Source: G965276675 sp965276675 | GTDB lineage: Bacteria; Acidobacteriota; Terriglobia; Terriglobales; Acidobacteriaceae | Assembly: GCA_965276675.1 (NCBI GenBank) | Contig: OZ255624.1 | Coordinates: forward strand, 2,542,001 to 2,606,000 | Length of the DNA: 64,000 bases | Reading direction: 5' to 3' | Shown here: positions 41,753-51,450 of the stretch, piece after piece | Layout of the letters: every line of letters starts with the position of its first letter | Numbering within the stretch: position 1 is the first letter of the stretch | Program-made: the position numbers and the translations under genes | The notes under the pieces: generated by a model | Seen by the model: only the letters and a program-made list of their open reading frames with translations | The model's database searches: none | Told to the model about the DNA's origin: nothing

Positions 41753-43909
41753 CTATTTCTGCCGGTAGAAAATAAGCATGGAGCTCGGTGCGTCGGCTAG
41801 TTGAATCTGCAGATGGGCCAGGTCGCTACCCTTCATTTCCTTGGTAGGAGCCTTGTCGTAAGTGGTCCGGATCTCGACTTCGTAAAGGGCATCGGAATGG
41901 ATGTGTTTAAGATCTAATTTCATCGTCGTGAATGGGCTTTTGGGCCGGCGCAGGACGATAGCCAGCCCGTCTTTGTTTTCGGGCCGTTCCCACTGCCACG
42001 CGGTCCAGGTATCCGCAGCCAAGCTGTAGGAAATGAGCGGATAGAAATCGCCATAGAAGTAAGGCTGCACCTCGCGGTACTCACCGATGGCCTGCTTGAT
42101 CCAGGCAACCCAGGCGTCGTTGTCGACCCCGGCAGCCCCGGGGTTTGTTCCGTACCCCGCATCGTAACCTAGACGCATGAGATACAGATTTTCCGGCGTG
42201 GTATAGGGCCCGGGTTTCGTCCATGGCTTGGATTGGGTATAGCTCTCTAACGCCATATTCTCCGGCACCCAAGGCGCCAGAGCCTGGGTCTGCGCCTGCT
42301 CGGCGAGGGTGTCGAGGAATCCATGATCGGTTCGCCAGACGATGAAACTGCGTGACATCATTTCGATATCGATACGACGACCGCCACTGGCGCAATTATC
42401 AATGTGCAGGCCGGGATGTTGGGCCAGCAACTGGTCCCACATTTTGTAGAGGCCCTCGACGTGGGCGATCTCCGTCATGCCAATGCGGTCCGGCGTGTCC
42501 GCCAGCTCCCAATAGCGTTCCGGGGGAATATTGAAATCCTGCCGGTACCATGTCATGCCGAATTCAGTGATGAAACCGGAAACCATATCGGTGATCCCCT
42601 TGAGCGCTGCAGGATTGCCAAGGTTCGCCAGCGCCACGCCAGGATTCACCGGTCGATCGGTATGAAGGTACCAGTCGGGATGATCGTTGATAATCTTTCT
42701 GTTGGGCATGCTCGTCTCTGGCTCAATCCAGAGCGAAAAACCGAAGCCGGCGGCTTTGAGCGCATCTCCGAGCGGCTTGATACCGTTTGGATAATACCGG
42801 GGACTGGGAAACCAGTCGCCGCGATTCTTCCACCAGGGATTGGTTGGATCGGTTTCGGCCCCGAACGAATCGCCGTACCAACCAGCGTCGACGGCATAAA
42901 CCTCGACTGGGATTTTGTGGTCGTGGACCCACTTGATGTAAGCGATCTTGCTGTCGATCGGCTCCGAGCCCCAACTGCCGAACACAATCGGCCCTCTCAT
43001 GGGCTTGCCGTTGTCCTGGGGGGTGTAGTGCGCAAGAAGAAGACGCCGCCAGATGTTTTGGGAATCTTGCCAGTCGCCGTGGGCCCAACTCATAAGCACG
43101 ATGCGTGGTGTGCGAATCTCCTCACCAGGATGAAGCAGCAGATGAGTCCTCTTCATGCCAGCCATCATGGCGATAGTTTTCCCATCCTTGGCATAAATAA
43201 AATCGGCCTTCCAACCGCCCGTCCACCCAATGGCTCCGATAAGTCCTTGGTCGCCGGTTTGCAGGTTAAAGAAGGGCAGAGTATTCCCGCTGGAGGGATT
43301 TCCGCCGGGAGATTCGAGATGATCGTTTTTGCCCGGGCGGAAATGCTCTTCCAGCGGTTTGAAATCCTCCGCGCTGGCGTCACTGCCCCGATCATGGCGG
43401 ATGATGCAATCGCCGGGCGAAGATGCGATGACCCACTGCAATGGCAAGATGTTTTCGATAACAGGCGTGTCCGAGCGGCCGTCATTACGAAACCTAAGGA
43501 CCCAATCGACAACGCCGGGGAAATCGGGATAAAGGCGGACCTCGGCGGTGACTTTGAGCTGGGTGGTCGGATCGGTATAGGAATAGCGATGAATCTGGCC
43601 GCTTCCCGCGGCCATATTTTCGCCCGAGGTCTGCCAAGTGGTCAGGAGCTGCGCGGATTCCTTACCACCATACTTGAAGGAGAAAGGAACGTGCTCCGGC
43701 TTCCATAGATCGGGAGAGGTGAGATCGGGGGCGACCGTCTGACTCAGCGCGCTGACGGTGCTGCCAGCGATAAAGAGGAAAATTAGAAGGGATTTGATGA
43801 AGCGTTTGGGTTGGAGCGACCGGGCTATCGACAAAACATGAAGACTTACTCGCTTCCTCCAAATTGATTTGGAATTTAATTCTGTAACCTGAAATATCGT
43901 CGGATGCAA
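41753..43909 (-). CDS. GH36-type alpha-galactosidase, exported
   Basis: A 718-aa protein with a signal segment (FIKSLLIFLFIAGSTVSALSQ, about 38-58) and an N-terminal beta-sandwich. The (beta/alpha)8 core of GH36/31 includes VEVYAVDAGWYGDSFG and the nucleophile region MTWYRQDFNIPPERYW, with Asp as predicted nucleophile. It also has LHIDNCASGGRRIDIEMMSRS, where Asp serves as acid/base. The C-terminal beta domain is last. It should release alpha-linked galactose from oligosaccharides in the periplasm. The start is TTG 43909, chosen because GGAGG stands six bases upstream; no ATG with such a site is present. It lies downstream of the AGE epimerase in one probable operon. Confidence 0.85.
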   Translation of the reverse strand: MHPTIFQVTELNSKSIWRKRVSLHVLSIARSLQPKRFIKSLLIFLFIAGSTVSALSQTVAPDLTSPDLWKPEHVPFSFKYGGKESAQLLTTWQTSGENMAAGSGQIHRYSYTDPTTQLKVTAEVRLYPDFPGVVDWVLRFRNDGRSDTPVIENILPLQWVIASSPGDCIIRHDRGSDASAEDFKPLEEHFRPGKNDHLESPGGNPSSGNTLPFFNLQTGDQGLIGAIGWTGGWKADFIYAKDGKTIAMMAGMKRTHLLLHPGEEIRTPRIVLMSWAHGDWQDSQNIWRRLLLAHYTPQDNGKPMRGPIVFGSWGSEPIDSKIAYIKWVHDHKIPVEVYAVDAGWYGDSFGAETDPTNPWWKNRGDWFPSPRYYPNGIKPLGDALKAAGFGFSLWIEPETSMPNRKIINDHPDWYLHTDRPVNPGVALANLGNPAALKGITDMVSGFITEFGMTWYRQDFNIPPERYWELADTPDRIGMTEIAHVEGLYKMWDQLLAQHPGLHIDNCASGGRRIDIEMMSRSFIVWRTDHGFLDTLAEQAQTQALAPWVPENMALESYTQSKPWTKPGPYTTPENLYLMRLGYDAGYGTNPGAAGVDNDAWVAWIKQAIGEYREVQPYFYGDFYPLISYSLAADTWTAWQWERPENKDGLAIVLRRPKSPFTTMKLDLKHIHSDALYEVEIRTTYDKAPTKEMKGSDLAHLQIQLADAPSSMLIFYRQK

Positions 43910-44071
43910 AATAGCCTCCAGTTAAGGTTGGTCGGAAATCCTTTTTGGCCTCGAAAACAGGAGCCATCGTACACCCATTTGTGCCTGCTTGCGATATTCA
44001 AGCATTTTCATATGGAGCTGCTGCTGCGATCCGTGACGGCATCAGCCGCCTCAACGTCACCACTCCAGGCT

Positions 44072-45331
44072 TCAAACATTCGAAGGTACGATCCCGCGCG
44101 TGATGCTTCCTGTGGTTGGAAAAAGGGGAATGAGGCAGGCCTGCAGTGCATGATAGATGTCCGGCTTCCCGTAAAAGGGATTTGTATTCGGCTTGAGGTC
44201 CTCGTTGAGTTGAGGGCGCCAGCCATTATGATCCCGATCAATGAAATGCGCCGCACTGAAATTCCAGATCCGCCGGTACCAGCTCTCATAAACAACATCG
44301 CCATCGATCACGTTGAGGAACGCGGCTGCCCCGATGCCCTCGCAGCAGGGCCACCAGTAACGGTCGCGGATGCGCGGTGATCCGTCCCATTCAAGCGTGT
44401 AATAGAAACCGCCCTTTTCAATGTCCCAGCCATCCATCACCGCTTGGCGGAAGAGGTTCTTCCCGGCCTCCAGAAGCCAGTCCAGCTTGCGTCCCCCCAG
44501 TTCCCAAAGCTGCAGCAGCAGTCTTGTCCATTCAAGCCAGTGACCCGGCGTCGTGCCGTAGGGACGAAATTCGGAGTCTCCCGAATAGTCTCTGTCGGGC
44601 TGCCAATCGGCGGTGAAATGTTCCGGTAATCGCCAGTCGTTTTGCGCCGTGTGCCGCCGGATGATCAGATCAGCGATGCGCTCGGCCATGCCCAGATAGG
44701 TGGTGTCACCTGTCGCCTCAAAGGCCGCCATAAGCGCCTCTGTCAGATGCATGTTGGAATTCTGGCCGCGATATTGGTCGTAGGGTTGCCAGTTGCGGGT
44801 GAACTGTTCCGCCGCAGCGCCGTGTTCGTCATCCCAGAAACGCTCCCTCAGAACGCTCGAAATGTCAGTGAGGAGACGGTCGGCATCGGGATGGCCGGCA
44901 ACCTTGGCGCTTGATGCTGCGAGCAGCACGAAAGCATGGCCATAGGCCTGCTTGGTGTCGTCGCTCGGTGCATCGTAGCCGACGCTCCAGAAATAACCGC
45001 CATTCACCGAATCGCGATGATCCTTCCACAGAAATTGCATGCCGTGATCGATGATCACGTCCGCACCGGGACGTCCGAGAAGATGCGCGATGGCAAAACA
45101 GTGGACCATGCGCGTCGTCGCATGGATCGGACGGCTCATCAGGCTACCTGGCTTAACACCGGCCATCATTGGCTTGCCCTCATCGTCGAGATCGAAGAAG
45201 CCGCCGAGCGGGTTGATGCTTCTCTTCTCGAAAAAGGAGAAGAGATTGTCGGCCTGCTGAAAGAGCCAGGCCCTATGACTCGGTAGCGTCAACCATTTCA
45301 AGGTGGTGTCAGTAAGAGTGAAGGATCTCAT
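44072..45331 (-). CDS. AGE-family sugar epimerase/isomerase
   Basis: A 419-aa (alpha/alpha)6-barrel protein of the N-acylglucosamine 2-epimerase family. Recognisable blocks are SRPIHATTRMVHCFAIAH, NGGYFWSVGYDAP, YGHAFVLLAAS, NSNMHLTEALMAAFEATGD and TTPGHWLEWTRLLLQL, with His residues in the active-site positions used by mannose or sulfoquinovose isomerases (YihS-like). It interconverts aldose and ketose or epimerises C2; the sugar is not determined. It probably works with the GH36 enzyme downstream to process imported sugar. ATG 45331 has only a weak ribosome site. Confidence 0.85.
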   Translation of the reverse strand: MRSFTLTDTTLKWLTLPSHRAWLFQQADNLFSFFEKRSINPLGGFFDLDDEGKPMMAGVKPGSLMSRPIHATTRMVHCFAIAHLLGRPGADVIIDHGMQFLWKDHRDSVNGGYFWSVGYDAPSDDTKQAYGHAFVLLAASSAKVAGHPDADRLLTDISSVLRERFWDDEHGAAAEQFTRNWQPYDQYRGQNSNMHLTEALMAAFEATGDTTYLGMAERIADLIIRRHTAQNDWRLPEHFTADWQPDRDYSGDSEFRPYGTTPGHWLEWTRLLLQLWELGGRKLDWLLEAGKNLFRQAVMDGWDIEKGGFYYTLEWDGSPRIRDRYWWPCCEGIGAAAFLNVIDGDVVYESWYRRIWNFSAAHFIDRDHNGWRPQLNEDLKPNTNPFYGKPDIYHALQACLIPLFPTTGSITRGIVPSNV

Positions 45332-45910
45332 GATTCCCCCAAATGCAAGATTAGAATGAGTTCAAAGGCTGGCCCAGCCTAGAAATACTGATGGCACTCG
45401 ATTGATTTCTTCTCTGGTTGAGCGGTTTCATTCGCGTGGAAAACGAGTTATCTTCTAGCTTTGTCCAGTTGTGGCATCATCGCGTTGAATGTAATTTCAG
45501 CGAAGGAACGACCTTGGCAGCCTGATCGGAACCACAGCGAGTTTTGTCTGGCTACCTACAACCACAATACCGCAGCTCGGCCCGAGTCAATAGTTTCTTG
45601 ACTAAAGATGTCAAGTGTCACACGTGCTATGGATGCCGATCCGCCCGCTTTTTCTCCTGACTGAATTAGGTTCGGATGAGCGCCACGCAGCTTAGACACG
45701 GGTCGCCGTACAAGAAGCTTTTGAGAGTTGAGTGGCCGATCAGACGCTTGCAAGATATGTCAATGAACCCAGCACCTTGACAATGTTGCGCACGCAGGAG
45801 TCGCTGGTAGGGCGGATATGGCGCGCCGTCTGTCGAGTTCTGAGCCGATGGACGCAGCGAGGCAGTGGGTTAGCTGGGAGCATCTGAACGAGAATAGGAG
45901 AGCTGTGAGG
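45332..45910. other. Divergent spacer with a candidate operator palindrome
   Basis: No gene was recognised; a 65-codon minus-strand frame at 45556-45753 has no ribosome site or domain. CTTGAC-TAAAGAT-GTCAAG at 45597-45615 is a perfect 6-7-6 inverted repeat between the AGE/GH36 operon and the aldo/keto reductase, and could be a regulator-binding site. Confidence 0.4.
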
Positions 45911-46942
45911 ATGAGTTACGTGCCAGATGCGAAGCGGTATGATGGAGTGGGGTTTCGGCGGTGCGGACGATCGGGGATCTTGTTGCCGCCGATCTCGCTT
46001 GGGCTGTGGCAAAATTTCGGTGGCGTTGATGTTTTCGAGACAGGCCGGGCGGTGATCCGGCGAGCGTTCGACCGGGGTGTGACGCATTTTGATTTGGCGA
46101 ACAACTATGGGCCACCGTACGGGTCGGCCGAGGATAACTTCGGGGAGATTTTGCGAAAAGATTTTCGCGACTACCGAAATGAGCTCGTGATCTCGTCGAA
46201 GGCGGGCTGGGATATGTGGCCGGGGCCCTACGGCGTGGGCGGCTCGCGCAAGTATCTGCTGGCGTCCTTGGATGGAAGTTTGCGGCGCATGGGTCTCGAG
46301 TATATCGACATTTTCTATTCGCACCGGCCGACAATGGATGTGCCACTTGAAGAAACAATGAGCGCGCTCGTGCAAGCAGTGCGGCAAGGCAAGGCTTTGT
46401 ATGTCGGCATCTCGTCGTACAGTCCGGAGCGGACACGGAAGGCGGCACAGATTTTAAAGAGCGAAGGTGTACCGCTACTGATTCATCAGCCGTCATACTC
46501 GATGCTGAATCGCTGGGTTGAGAAGGAGTTGCTGGGCACGCTGGAGGAACTGGGCGTAGGCTGCATTGCGTTTTCTCCGCTGGCCCAGGGATTGCTGACG
46601 AATAAATATCTAAACGGGGTACCGGAGAACTCGCGTGCAAAGGCTGAAGGTTCATTTCAGAAGGGTTTTCTGAGCGAGCAAAATCTCAATCGCGTAAGAG
46701 CGCTAAACGCAATTGCGAGTGGGCGCGGGCAGACGCTGGCGCAGATGGCGATTGCCTGGGTGATGCGTGAGAAGCGGGTTACCTCGGCACTCATCGGAGC
46801 GCGTAATGTTGAGCAGCTCGACAACTCGCTTGATGCGGTTAAGAAGCTCCAGTTCACGGATGCAGAGCTCAATGAGATTGATCGCTATGCGCAAGAGGGG
46901 GATATTGATCTTTGGAGAGGTGCCCGCGAGGGAGCCGTGTAG
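45911..46942 (+). CDS. Aldo/keto reductase, YghZ/Gpr-like
   Basis: A 343-aa AKR with an (alpha/beta)8 barrel. Catalytic Asp and Tyr lie in THFDLANNYGPPYGSAEDNFG, catalytic Lys in LVISSKAGWDMWPGPYG, and His in YIDIFYSHRPTMD. The nucleotide-phosphate site near the C-terminus reads VTSALIGARNVEQLDNSL. The insert MWPGPYGVGGSRKYL and the SPLAQGLLTNKYL segment are characteristic of the YghZ branch, which reduces L-glyceraldehyde 3-phosphate and other aldehydes with NADPH. ATG 45911 follows GGAGAGCTGTGAGG. It stands alone; the 579-base spacer upstream is non-coding. Confidence 0.9.
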   Translation: MSYVPDAKRYDGVGFRRCGRSGILLPPISLGLWQNFGGVDVFETGRAVIRRAFDRGVTHFDLANNYGPPYGSAEDNFGEILRKDFRDYRNELVISSKAGWDMWPGPYGVGGSRKYLLASLDGSLRRMGLEYIDIFYSHRPTMDVPLEETMSALVQAVRQGKALYVGISSYSPERTRKAAQILKSEGVPLLIHQPSYSMLNRWVEKELLGTLEELGVGCIAFSPLAQGLLTNKYLNGVPENSRAKAEGSFQKGFLSEQNLNRVRALNAIASGRGQTLAQMAIAWVMREKRVTSALIGARNVEQLDNSLDAVKKLQFTDAELNEIDRYAQEGDIDLWRGAREGAV

Positions 46943-47464
46943 CGAATTGATCAAGACGAAACAGATTGACAACCTTCCCTGAATGTTCGCAATGTGCTGA
47001 ACCTAGCGTGCGTTTGCACGGCAGTTATTGATCAGTATCTTCTGTCGCCTAATTCCGGATCGAACCACCTGTGGTCAAAGTTCTCTCGGCCCCGATGCCT
47101 CCAGCGGGGTAACACAGGTGACCTCTCAGAGCTCTGGCCAGCCACACCACAACTCTTCCGGAGCGCCTTACTGCAAAGCACTGGTTCTCATTTCTTTTAC
47201 GATGGCCAGCCTGCAGGAGCTCCCGAATCGATCTCCAGCGCGATATCGGGACTTACGTAGAGACTACATTTCACTACACCGCCGCTGGCTTGGAAGTTAT
47301 TTGCACCTAGCGCTGTTATAACGGAGCGATGCACCTAAGAACGATGGGAGATTGTCGGAAGATTTTTCCTTGAAGCATCGCGAGCCAGCATTTTCCAGCC
47401 AGAACCAAAGCCGGACGGACCACTGGTTCAACAAGACTGGCGCCAAGAGGTGTAGCCTATTTTC
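46943..47464. other. 522-bp spacer without recognised gene
   Basis: Short open frames (for example 47028-47321) have no ribosome site, start codon context or domain. I see no tRNA, strong hairpin or repeat. Confidence 0.5.
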
Positions 47465-48754
47465 GTGAGCAAAGAAGAAGCCGCCGAGGTGCTCTCGATC
47501 GAGGGGCGCGAGGTCCGCGTGTCGCACCCCGACAAGCTCTATTTTTCAAAGCAGACGAAGCTTTCGAAACTTGACCTCGTACGCTATTACCTGTCGGTCG
47601 CGCCGGGCGCTCTCGCCGGAATCCAGGATCGTCCGCTCGTTCTCAAACGTTTCGTAAACGGCGCCGAGGGTGAGGCGTTCTATCAGAAGCGCGCGCCCGG
47701 TGAGCGTCCCTCGTGGCTGCGAACGGTAACGCTGTCATTCCCTTCGGGTCGCACTGCGGAAGAGGTCGTCGTCGATGATGCGGCGGGGCTCGCCTGGATC
47801 GTCAACTTGGGCTGCATCGAGCTCCACCCGCATCCGGTACGCTCCGCGGATCTCGAGCACCCGGACGAGTTGCGGGTCGATCTCGATCCCGGGCCTGGCG
47901 TCAGTTGGGCGGATGTGCGCCAGGTCGCTCTCGAGGTGAAGTCGCTCCTCGAAGATGCCGGGCTTCGCGGCTGGCCTAAAACCAGCGGCTCACGCGGGAT
48001 GCACGTGAATGTGCGGATCGAACCACGCTGGACGTTTACTGAGGTGCGTCGTGCGGCGCTCACGCTGTCGCGTGCAGTTGAACGGCGCGTACCTGCCTTG
48101 GCCAGCTCGAAATGGTGGAAGGAGGAGCGGCACGGCGTCTTCCTCGACTACAACCAAAACGCGAAGGACCGGACGACGTGCTCTGCGTATTCTGTGCGCC
48201 CACTCCCCGACGCCCGTGTCTCCGCGCCCCTTCACTGGCATGAGGTCTCCGACTGCGAGCCAGCCGGCTTTACCGTACTCACGATTCCGGCCCGCTTCGC
48301 GGAGATCGGCGATCCGCACGCAGGCATGGACGACGCGCCCGGTTCGCTCGAAACATTGCTCGATCTCGCGGCAAGGGACGAGGCCGCAGGCCTTGGCGAC
48401 GCGCCATGGCCGCCGCACTTCCGCAAGGTGGAGGGTGAAGCGCGGCGAGTAGCCCCCTCGCGTGCCAAGTCGGCCGCAAAGAAATCCATCGAGAAGTTAC
48501 CGCGGACAAAGATGCCACTCCTGGTGGTCGCGAACTCTCCCGACAAAGAAGCCGCGCTGGCGGGTCTGGAAAGGTGGAAAAGCAGACATCCAGAGGTGGC
48601 CAGACTTCTGGCCGTGGATGATGTGCTGGTCGACTCCATGCGCGGCAGGTCCTCCACCTGGACCCGCATCCGAGCGAACCTGCGTCATGTGCCCGAAGCG
48701 CTCCGGCCACCGCAGGAAACTCCCGATCCGGATGACGATCCGACGCGTGCATAG
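47465..48754 (+). CDS. ligD: LigD-type DNA polymerase/primase domain protein
   Basis: A 429-aa protein whose first 290 residues are the archaeo-eukaryotic primase-like polymerase of LigD. SHPDKLYFSKQTKLSKLDLVRYY and PLVLKRFVNGAEGEAFYQKRAP come first; the metal-binding DLD is in ELRVDLDPGPGVSW, the SGSRGMHV motif follows, and the third Asp is in GVFLDYNQN. This polymerase fills ends in non-homologous end joining. The ligase domain is encoded separately and convergent (48859-49947), and no Ku gene is visible. Start is GTG 47465. The last 100 residues are basic and linker-like. An in-frame TAG at 48752 is followed by 29 more codons of charged residues to TAA at 48844, possibly a lost C-terminal tail. 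Confidence 0.88.
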   Translation: MSKEEAAEVLSIEGREVRVSHPDKLYFSKQTKLSKLDLVRYYLSVAPGALAGIQDRPLVLKRFVNGAEGEAFYQKRAPGERPSWLRTVTLSFPSGRTAEEVVVDDAAGLAWIVNLGCIELHPHPVRSADLEHPDELRVDLDPGPGVSWADVRQVALEVKSLLEDAGLRGWPKTSGSRGMHVNVRIEPRWTFTEVRRAALTLSRAVERRVPALASSKWWKEERHGVFLDYNQNAKDRTTCSAYSVRPLPDARVSAPLHWHEVSDCEPAGFTVLTIPARFAEIGDPHAGMDDAPGSLETLLDLAARDEAAGLGDAPWPPHFRKVEGEARRVAPSRAKSAAKKSIEKLPRTKMPLLVVANSPDKEAALAGLERWKSRHPEVARLLAVDDVLVDSMRGRSSTWTRIRANLRHVPEALRPPQETPDPDDDPTRA

Positions 48755-48778
48755 CGCGTGAAGCGCGCTCCCAAAGAA

Positions 48779-48838
48779 GATGCGGAGCCCAAAGATGCGG
48801 AGCCCGAAGATGCGGAGCCCGAAGATGCAGAGAAGGAT
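48779..48838 (+). repeat. 15-bp tandem repeat encoding an acidic EDAEP-type tail
   Basis: GATGCGGAGCCCAAA is followed by two GATGCGGAGCCCGAA units and a partial fourth. It lies directly after the LigD polymerase stop in the same frame and would encode repeated DAEPE units if read through. Confidence 0.75.
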
Positions 48839-48858
48839 GCGTAAGCACCCTCGAGATT

Positions 48859-49947
48859 TCAGCGACCACTGGCGAAGATGGCCATCAGCTCCTGCGGCGG
48901 AACGACTTCGAGCTGGGCATAGGTGCAATCGCTCGGCCTCTTGTCCGTGCGCCATCTCCGGAACTGCGCCATATGCCGGAAGCGGCTGCCCTGCATGTGC
49001 TCGTAAGCGACTTCGACCACGAGCTCGGGTCGCAACGGCTCCCATGACAGGTCCTTGCCCTGACTCCAACGGCTCTGGCCACCCGGCATGCGATGCTCAC
49101 CCCCATCGGTCGCGGCGCCCGGCTCTGCCCACCCTCTCCAGGGGTGATCGGCGAGTGCATTCTCCCGATAGGACGCCAGGTACTCTACCAGCTCATGGCG
49201 CTTCTCTAGCGTGAAGCTCGCGCAGACGCCAACGTGCTGCAGCGCGCCCGCATCGTTGAAAAGCCCGAGCAGCAGTGAGCCGACAGCTGGGCGCTCGCCT
49301 TTCTTGTACCATCGAAAGCCGGCAACCACGCAGTCGCAATCGCGCTCGTGCTTGACCTTAAGCATTACGCGCTTGTCAGGTTCGTAAACGCCTGAAATCG
49401 ACTTGGCTATTACCCCGTCGAGACCCGCGCCCTCGAAGCGACGAAACCAATCCGACGCGACGCCTCTTTCGTAGGTAGCCGGCGTGAGGTGGATCGGTGG
49501 CGTCGCGGAAGAAAGCAACGATTGGAGCTCCTCGCGTCGAGTTCGGAACGGTTCGCCCCGCAAATCCCGGTCTCCTTCGCTGAGCAGGTCGAAGAAGACA
49601 ATGGATGCCGGAGTTTGTTGCGACAGAAGCGTTACCCTCGACGCGGCGGGATGAATGCGGAGTTGGAGTGCCTCGAAGTCAAGCCCACCGTCCCTTGCGA
49701 TGACGATCTCGCCGTCGAGCACGCAGCGGGCGGGCAACTGCGACCGCAATGGCTCGAGCAGCTCGGGAAAATAGCGGTTCAGCGATTTCCCATCGCGGCT
49801 CTGGATCAGGATCTCGTCTCCATCGCGGAAGATGAGCGAGCGAAACCCATCCCACTTCGGCTCGAAAATCCATGTTTCGCCCATCGGTAGTTCGCCAACT
49901 CGTTTGGCGAGCATCGGCAAGATCGGCGGGTTCACGGAAAGATGCAC
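48859..49947 (-). CDS. ligD: ATP-dependent DNA ligase, LigD ligase domain type
   Basis: A 362-aa ligase. The nucleotidyl-transfer domain is at about 20-220: EPKWDGFRSL holds the AMP-accepting Lys, with RYFPELLEPL, VLDGEIVI, FFDLLSEG, GVIAKSISGVYEPDKR and MLKVKHERD following. The OB domain after it includes VVAGFRWYKKGE and the late RPELVVEVAYEHMQG. The protein has no 3'-phosphoesterase or polymerase module; the polymerase is a separate convergent gene. It should seal breaks in non-homologous end joining with ATP. Start is GTG 49947; GTG in codon 5 is an alternative. The two genes end 104 bases apart. Confidence 0.9.
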   Translation of the reverse strand: MHLSVNPPILPMLAKRVGELPMGETWIFEPKWDGFRSLIFRDGDEILIQSRDGKSLNRYFPELLEPLRSQLPARCVLDGEIVIARDGGLDFEALQLRIHPAASRVTLLSQQTPASIVFFDLLSEGDRDLRGEPFRTRREELQSLLSSATPPIHLTPATYERGVASDWFRRFEGAGLDGVIAKSISGVYEPDKRVMLKVKHERDCDCVVAGFRWYKKGERPAVGSLLLGLFNDAGALQHVGVCASFTLEKRHELVEYLASYRENALADHPWRGWAEPGAATDGGEHRMPGGQSRWSQGKDLSWEPLRPELVVEVAYEHMQGSRFRHMAQFRRWRTDKRPSDCTYAQLEVVPPQELMAIFASGR

Positions 49948-50073
49948 GCCTCATGTTATACCGCGCATACTAACGCCAGAGAGCTATTGGTCGTGCCGGC
50001 CGGAGGTTCAGACTATCAGGCTTTCCGGCGGACGTTTACCTGGCCTGTTCATCCGTACTTCTAAAATAGCCCA

Positions 50074-51150
50074 GTGACTCGCCGCCGATATTCCGCTCTT
50101 CTCGCCACCGTTGCCGCGGTGATCGCCTTCTGCCTCTGCTGGCTCCTCTGGCACTCGCGGCAAAAGGGGTCCGCTTCCGCGCCATCTTCTCCCGCCACAG
50201 CTCCCCGGTCTGTGACCGCAGCCAGTGCCCCCTCCGCCGATGACCTCGCCCCCACCCTGGTCTACGCGCACAATCTACTTCTTCGTAAAGGCCCCGACTT
50301 TCGCATTTACGTTCGCTGGATTCGTGGGCTGATGGTCCGCACTCGCAAGCAGGTCAATCCGTCTTTCGACGACCCCGAGTCCTTCGTCCTTGAAATCCAG
50401 AAGGGCATCATCCGCGCCAACATTGGCGACGTCAGCAACTTCCTCAACGTAAGCTCTCCGCGCGACGCCCCGCTCAAGAACATCACGATCCAGCCGGAAG
50501 GCGACCAGCTCAAGCTGCACGGCACGGTGCACAAGATCGTTCCTCTTCCCGTCGAGGTCGTCGGCAGGCTCAATCCCACCCCCGACGGTCGTGTGCAGTT
50601 CCACGTCACAAAACTCAACGTGCTGAAGATCCCGATGAAAGGCCTTCTCGGCAGCTTGCATATCGCACTTTCCGACATGGTTCACGCGAGCAATGTCCCC
50701 GGTATTCAGATCGCAGGCAACGACATCTTCTTCGATACGCAGAAGCTGCTGCCTCCGCCACACATCCACGGCGAAATCACCACCGTGCGCGTCAGTGTCC
50801 CAGACATAGAGGTGATCTATGGCAACACACCCAACGACGAGACCAGCCTCGCCCAGTGGCACAATTTCCTGCGGCTCCGCGGGGGCACACTTGACTTCGG
50901 CAAACTCACGATGCACCACGTCGATCTCACGATGATCGACGCCTCACAGGACCCCTGGTTTGACCTCGACCTGGTCAACTACCAGGCCCAGCTCGTGAAC
51001 GGCTACACCCGCATGACCGCGCAGGCCGGACTCGAGATCTTCATGCCGGATCTGGACGAACAGGCCCCTAAGAAGGCCAGCAAGAGCGTTACTCTCGAAT
51101 GGCTGAAAGACCGCAACCGCTCGGTCCCGCCAGACGTTCCAGTCAAGTAG
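50074..51150 (+). CDS. Hypothetical single-span exported protein, LmeA-like
   Basis: A 358-aa product from GTG 50074 with one N-terminal membrane helix (LLATVAAVIAFCLCWLLWHS) and a Ser/Ala/Pro linker. A beta-rich body follows, with repeated strand pairs (SFVLEIQKGIIRANIGDVSNFLNV; IQPEGDQLKLHGTVHKI; VQFHVTKLNVLKIPMKGLLGSL; TLDFGKLTMHHVDLTMID). The elongated beta arrangement resembles DUF2993/LmeA-type lipid-binding proteins, an inference from shape rather than a motif match. It is probably tethered to the inner membrane and facing the periplasm. Confidence 0.6.
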   Translation: MTRRRYSALLATVAAVIAFCLCWLLWHSRQKGSASAPSSPATAPRSVTAASAPSADDLAPTLVYAHNLLLRKGPDFRIYVRWIRGLMVRTRKQVNPSFDDPESFVLEIQKGIIRANIGDVSNFLNVSSPRDAPLKNITIQPEGDQLKLHGTVHKIVPLPVEVVGRLNPTPDGRVQFHVTKLNVLKIPMKGLLGSLHIALSDMVHASNVPGIQIAGNDIFFDTQKLLPPPHIHGEITTVRVSVPDIEVIYGNTPNDETSLAQWHNFLRLRGGTLDFGKLTMHHVDLTMIDASQDPWFDLDLVNYQAQLVNGYTRMTAQAGLEIFMPDLDEQAPKKASKSVTLEWLKDRNRSVPPDVPVK

Positions 51151-51450
51151 CGCTCGCCTCCGCTTCGGCACGCAGCTCTGATGGTGTCTCTTCGTCTCTC
51201 GCCATCCCGAGCCCTAAATTCAACGAGCGCTGCAGGCGGAAGTAATGCTTCCTGCTTAGCTCACGTTACGGTTGAAGCATGCGCTCGGAGCAGCATTGGA
51301 CTCCGAATCCCCTCAAGAATTGCGGGACGCTGATCGCGAGATTCCGGCTCGCAGACTTGTCTCAAGATTGCGATGAAACGAAGACTACACTTGGGCGGGC
51401 AGGCAAATGCTGCTAACCTTCACAAGTTCAAGCGATTATGTGAGGCAGCA
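51151..51450. other. 300-bp spacer
   Basis: No gene, repeat or hairpin recognised. An in-frame extension of the kinase gene to 51373 lacks a ribosome site. Confidence 0.4.

Noticed and set aside
42404..43708. A 434-codon plus-strand open frame
   Set aside because: Complement of the GH36 gene; no motif, and the opposite strand carries all catalytic motifs.
47028..47321. Open frame in the spacer before the LigD polymerase
   Set aside because: No ribosome site, no domain and atypical composition; treated as non-coding.
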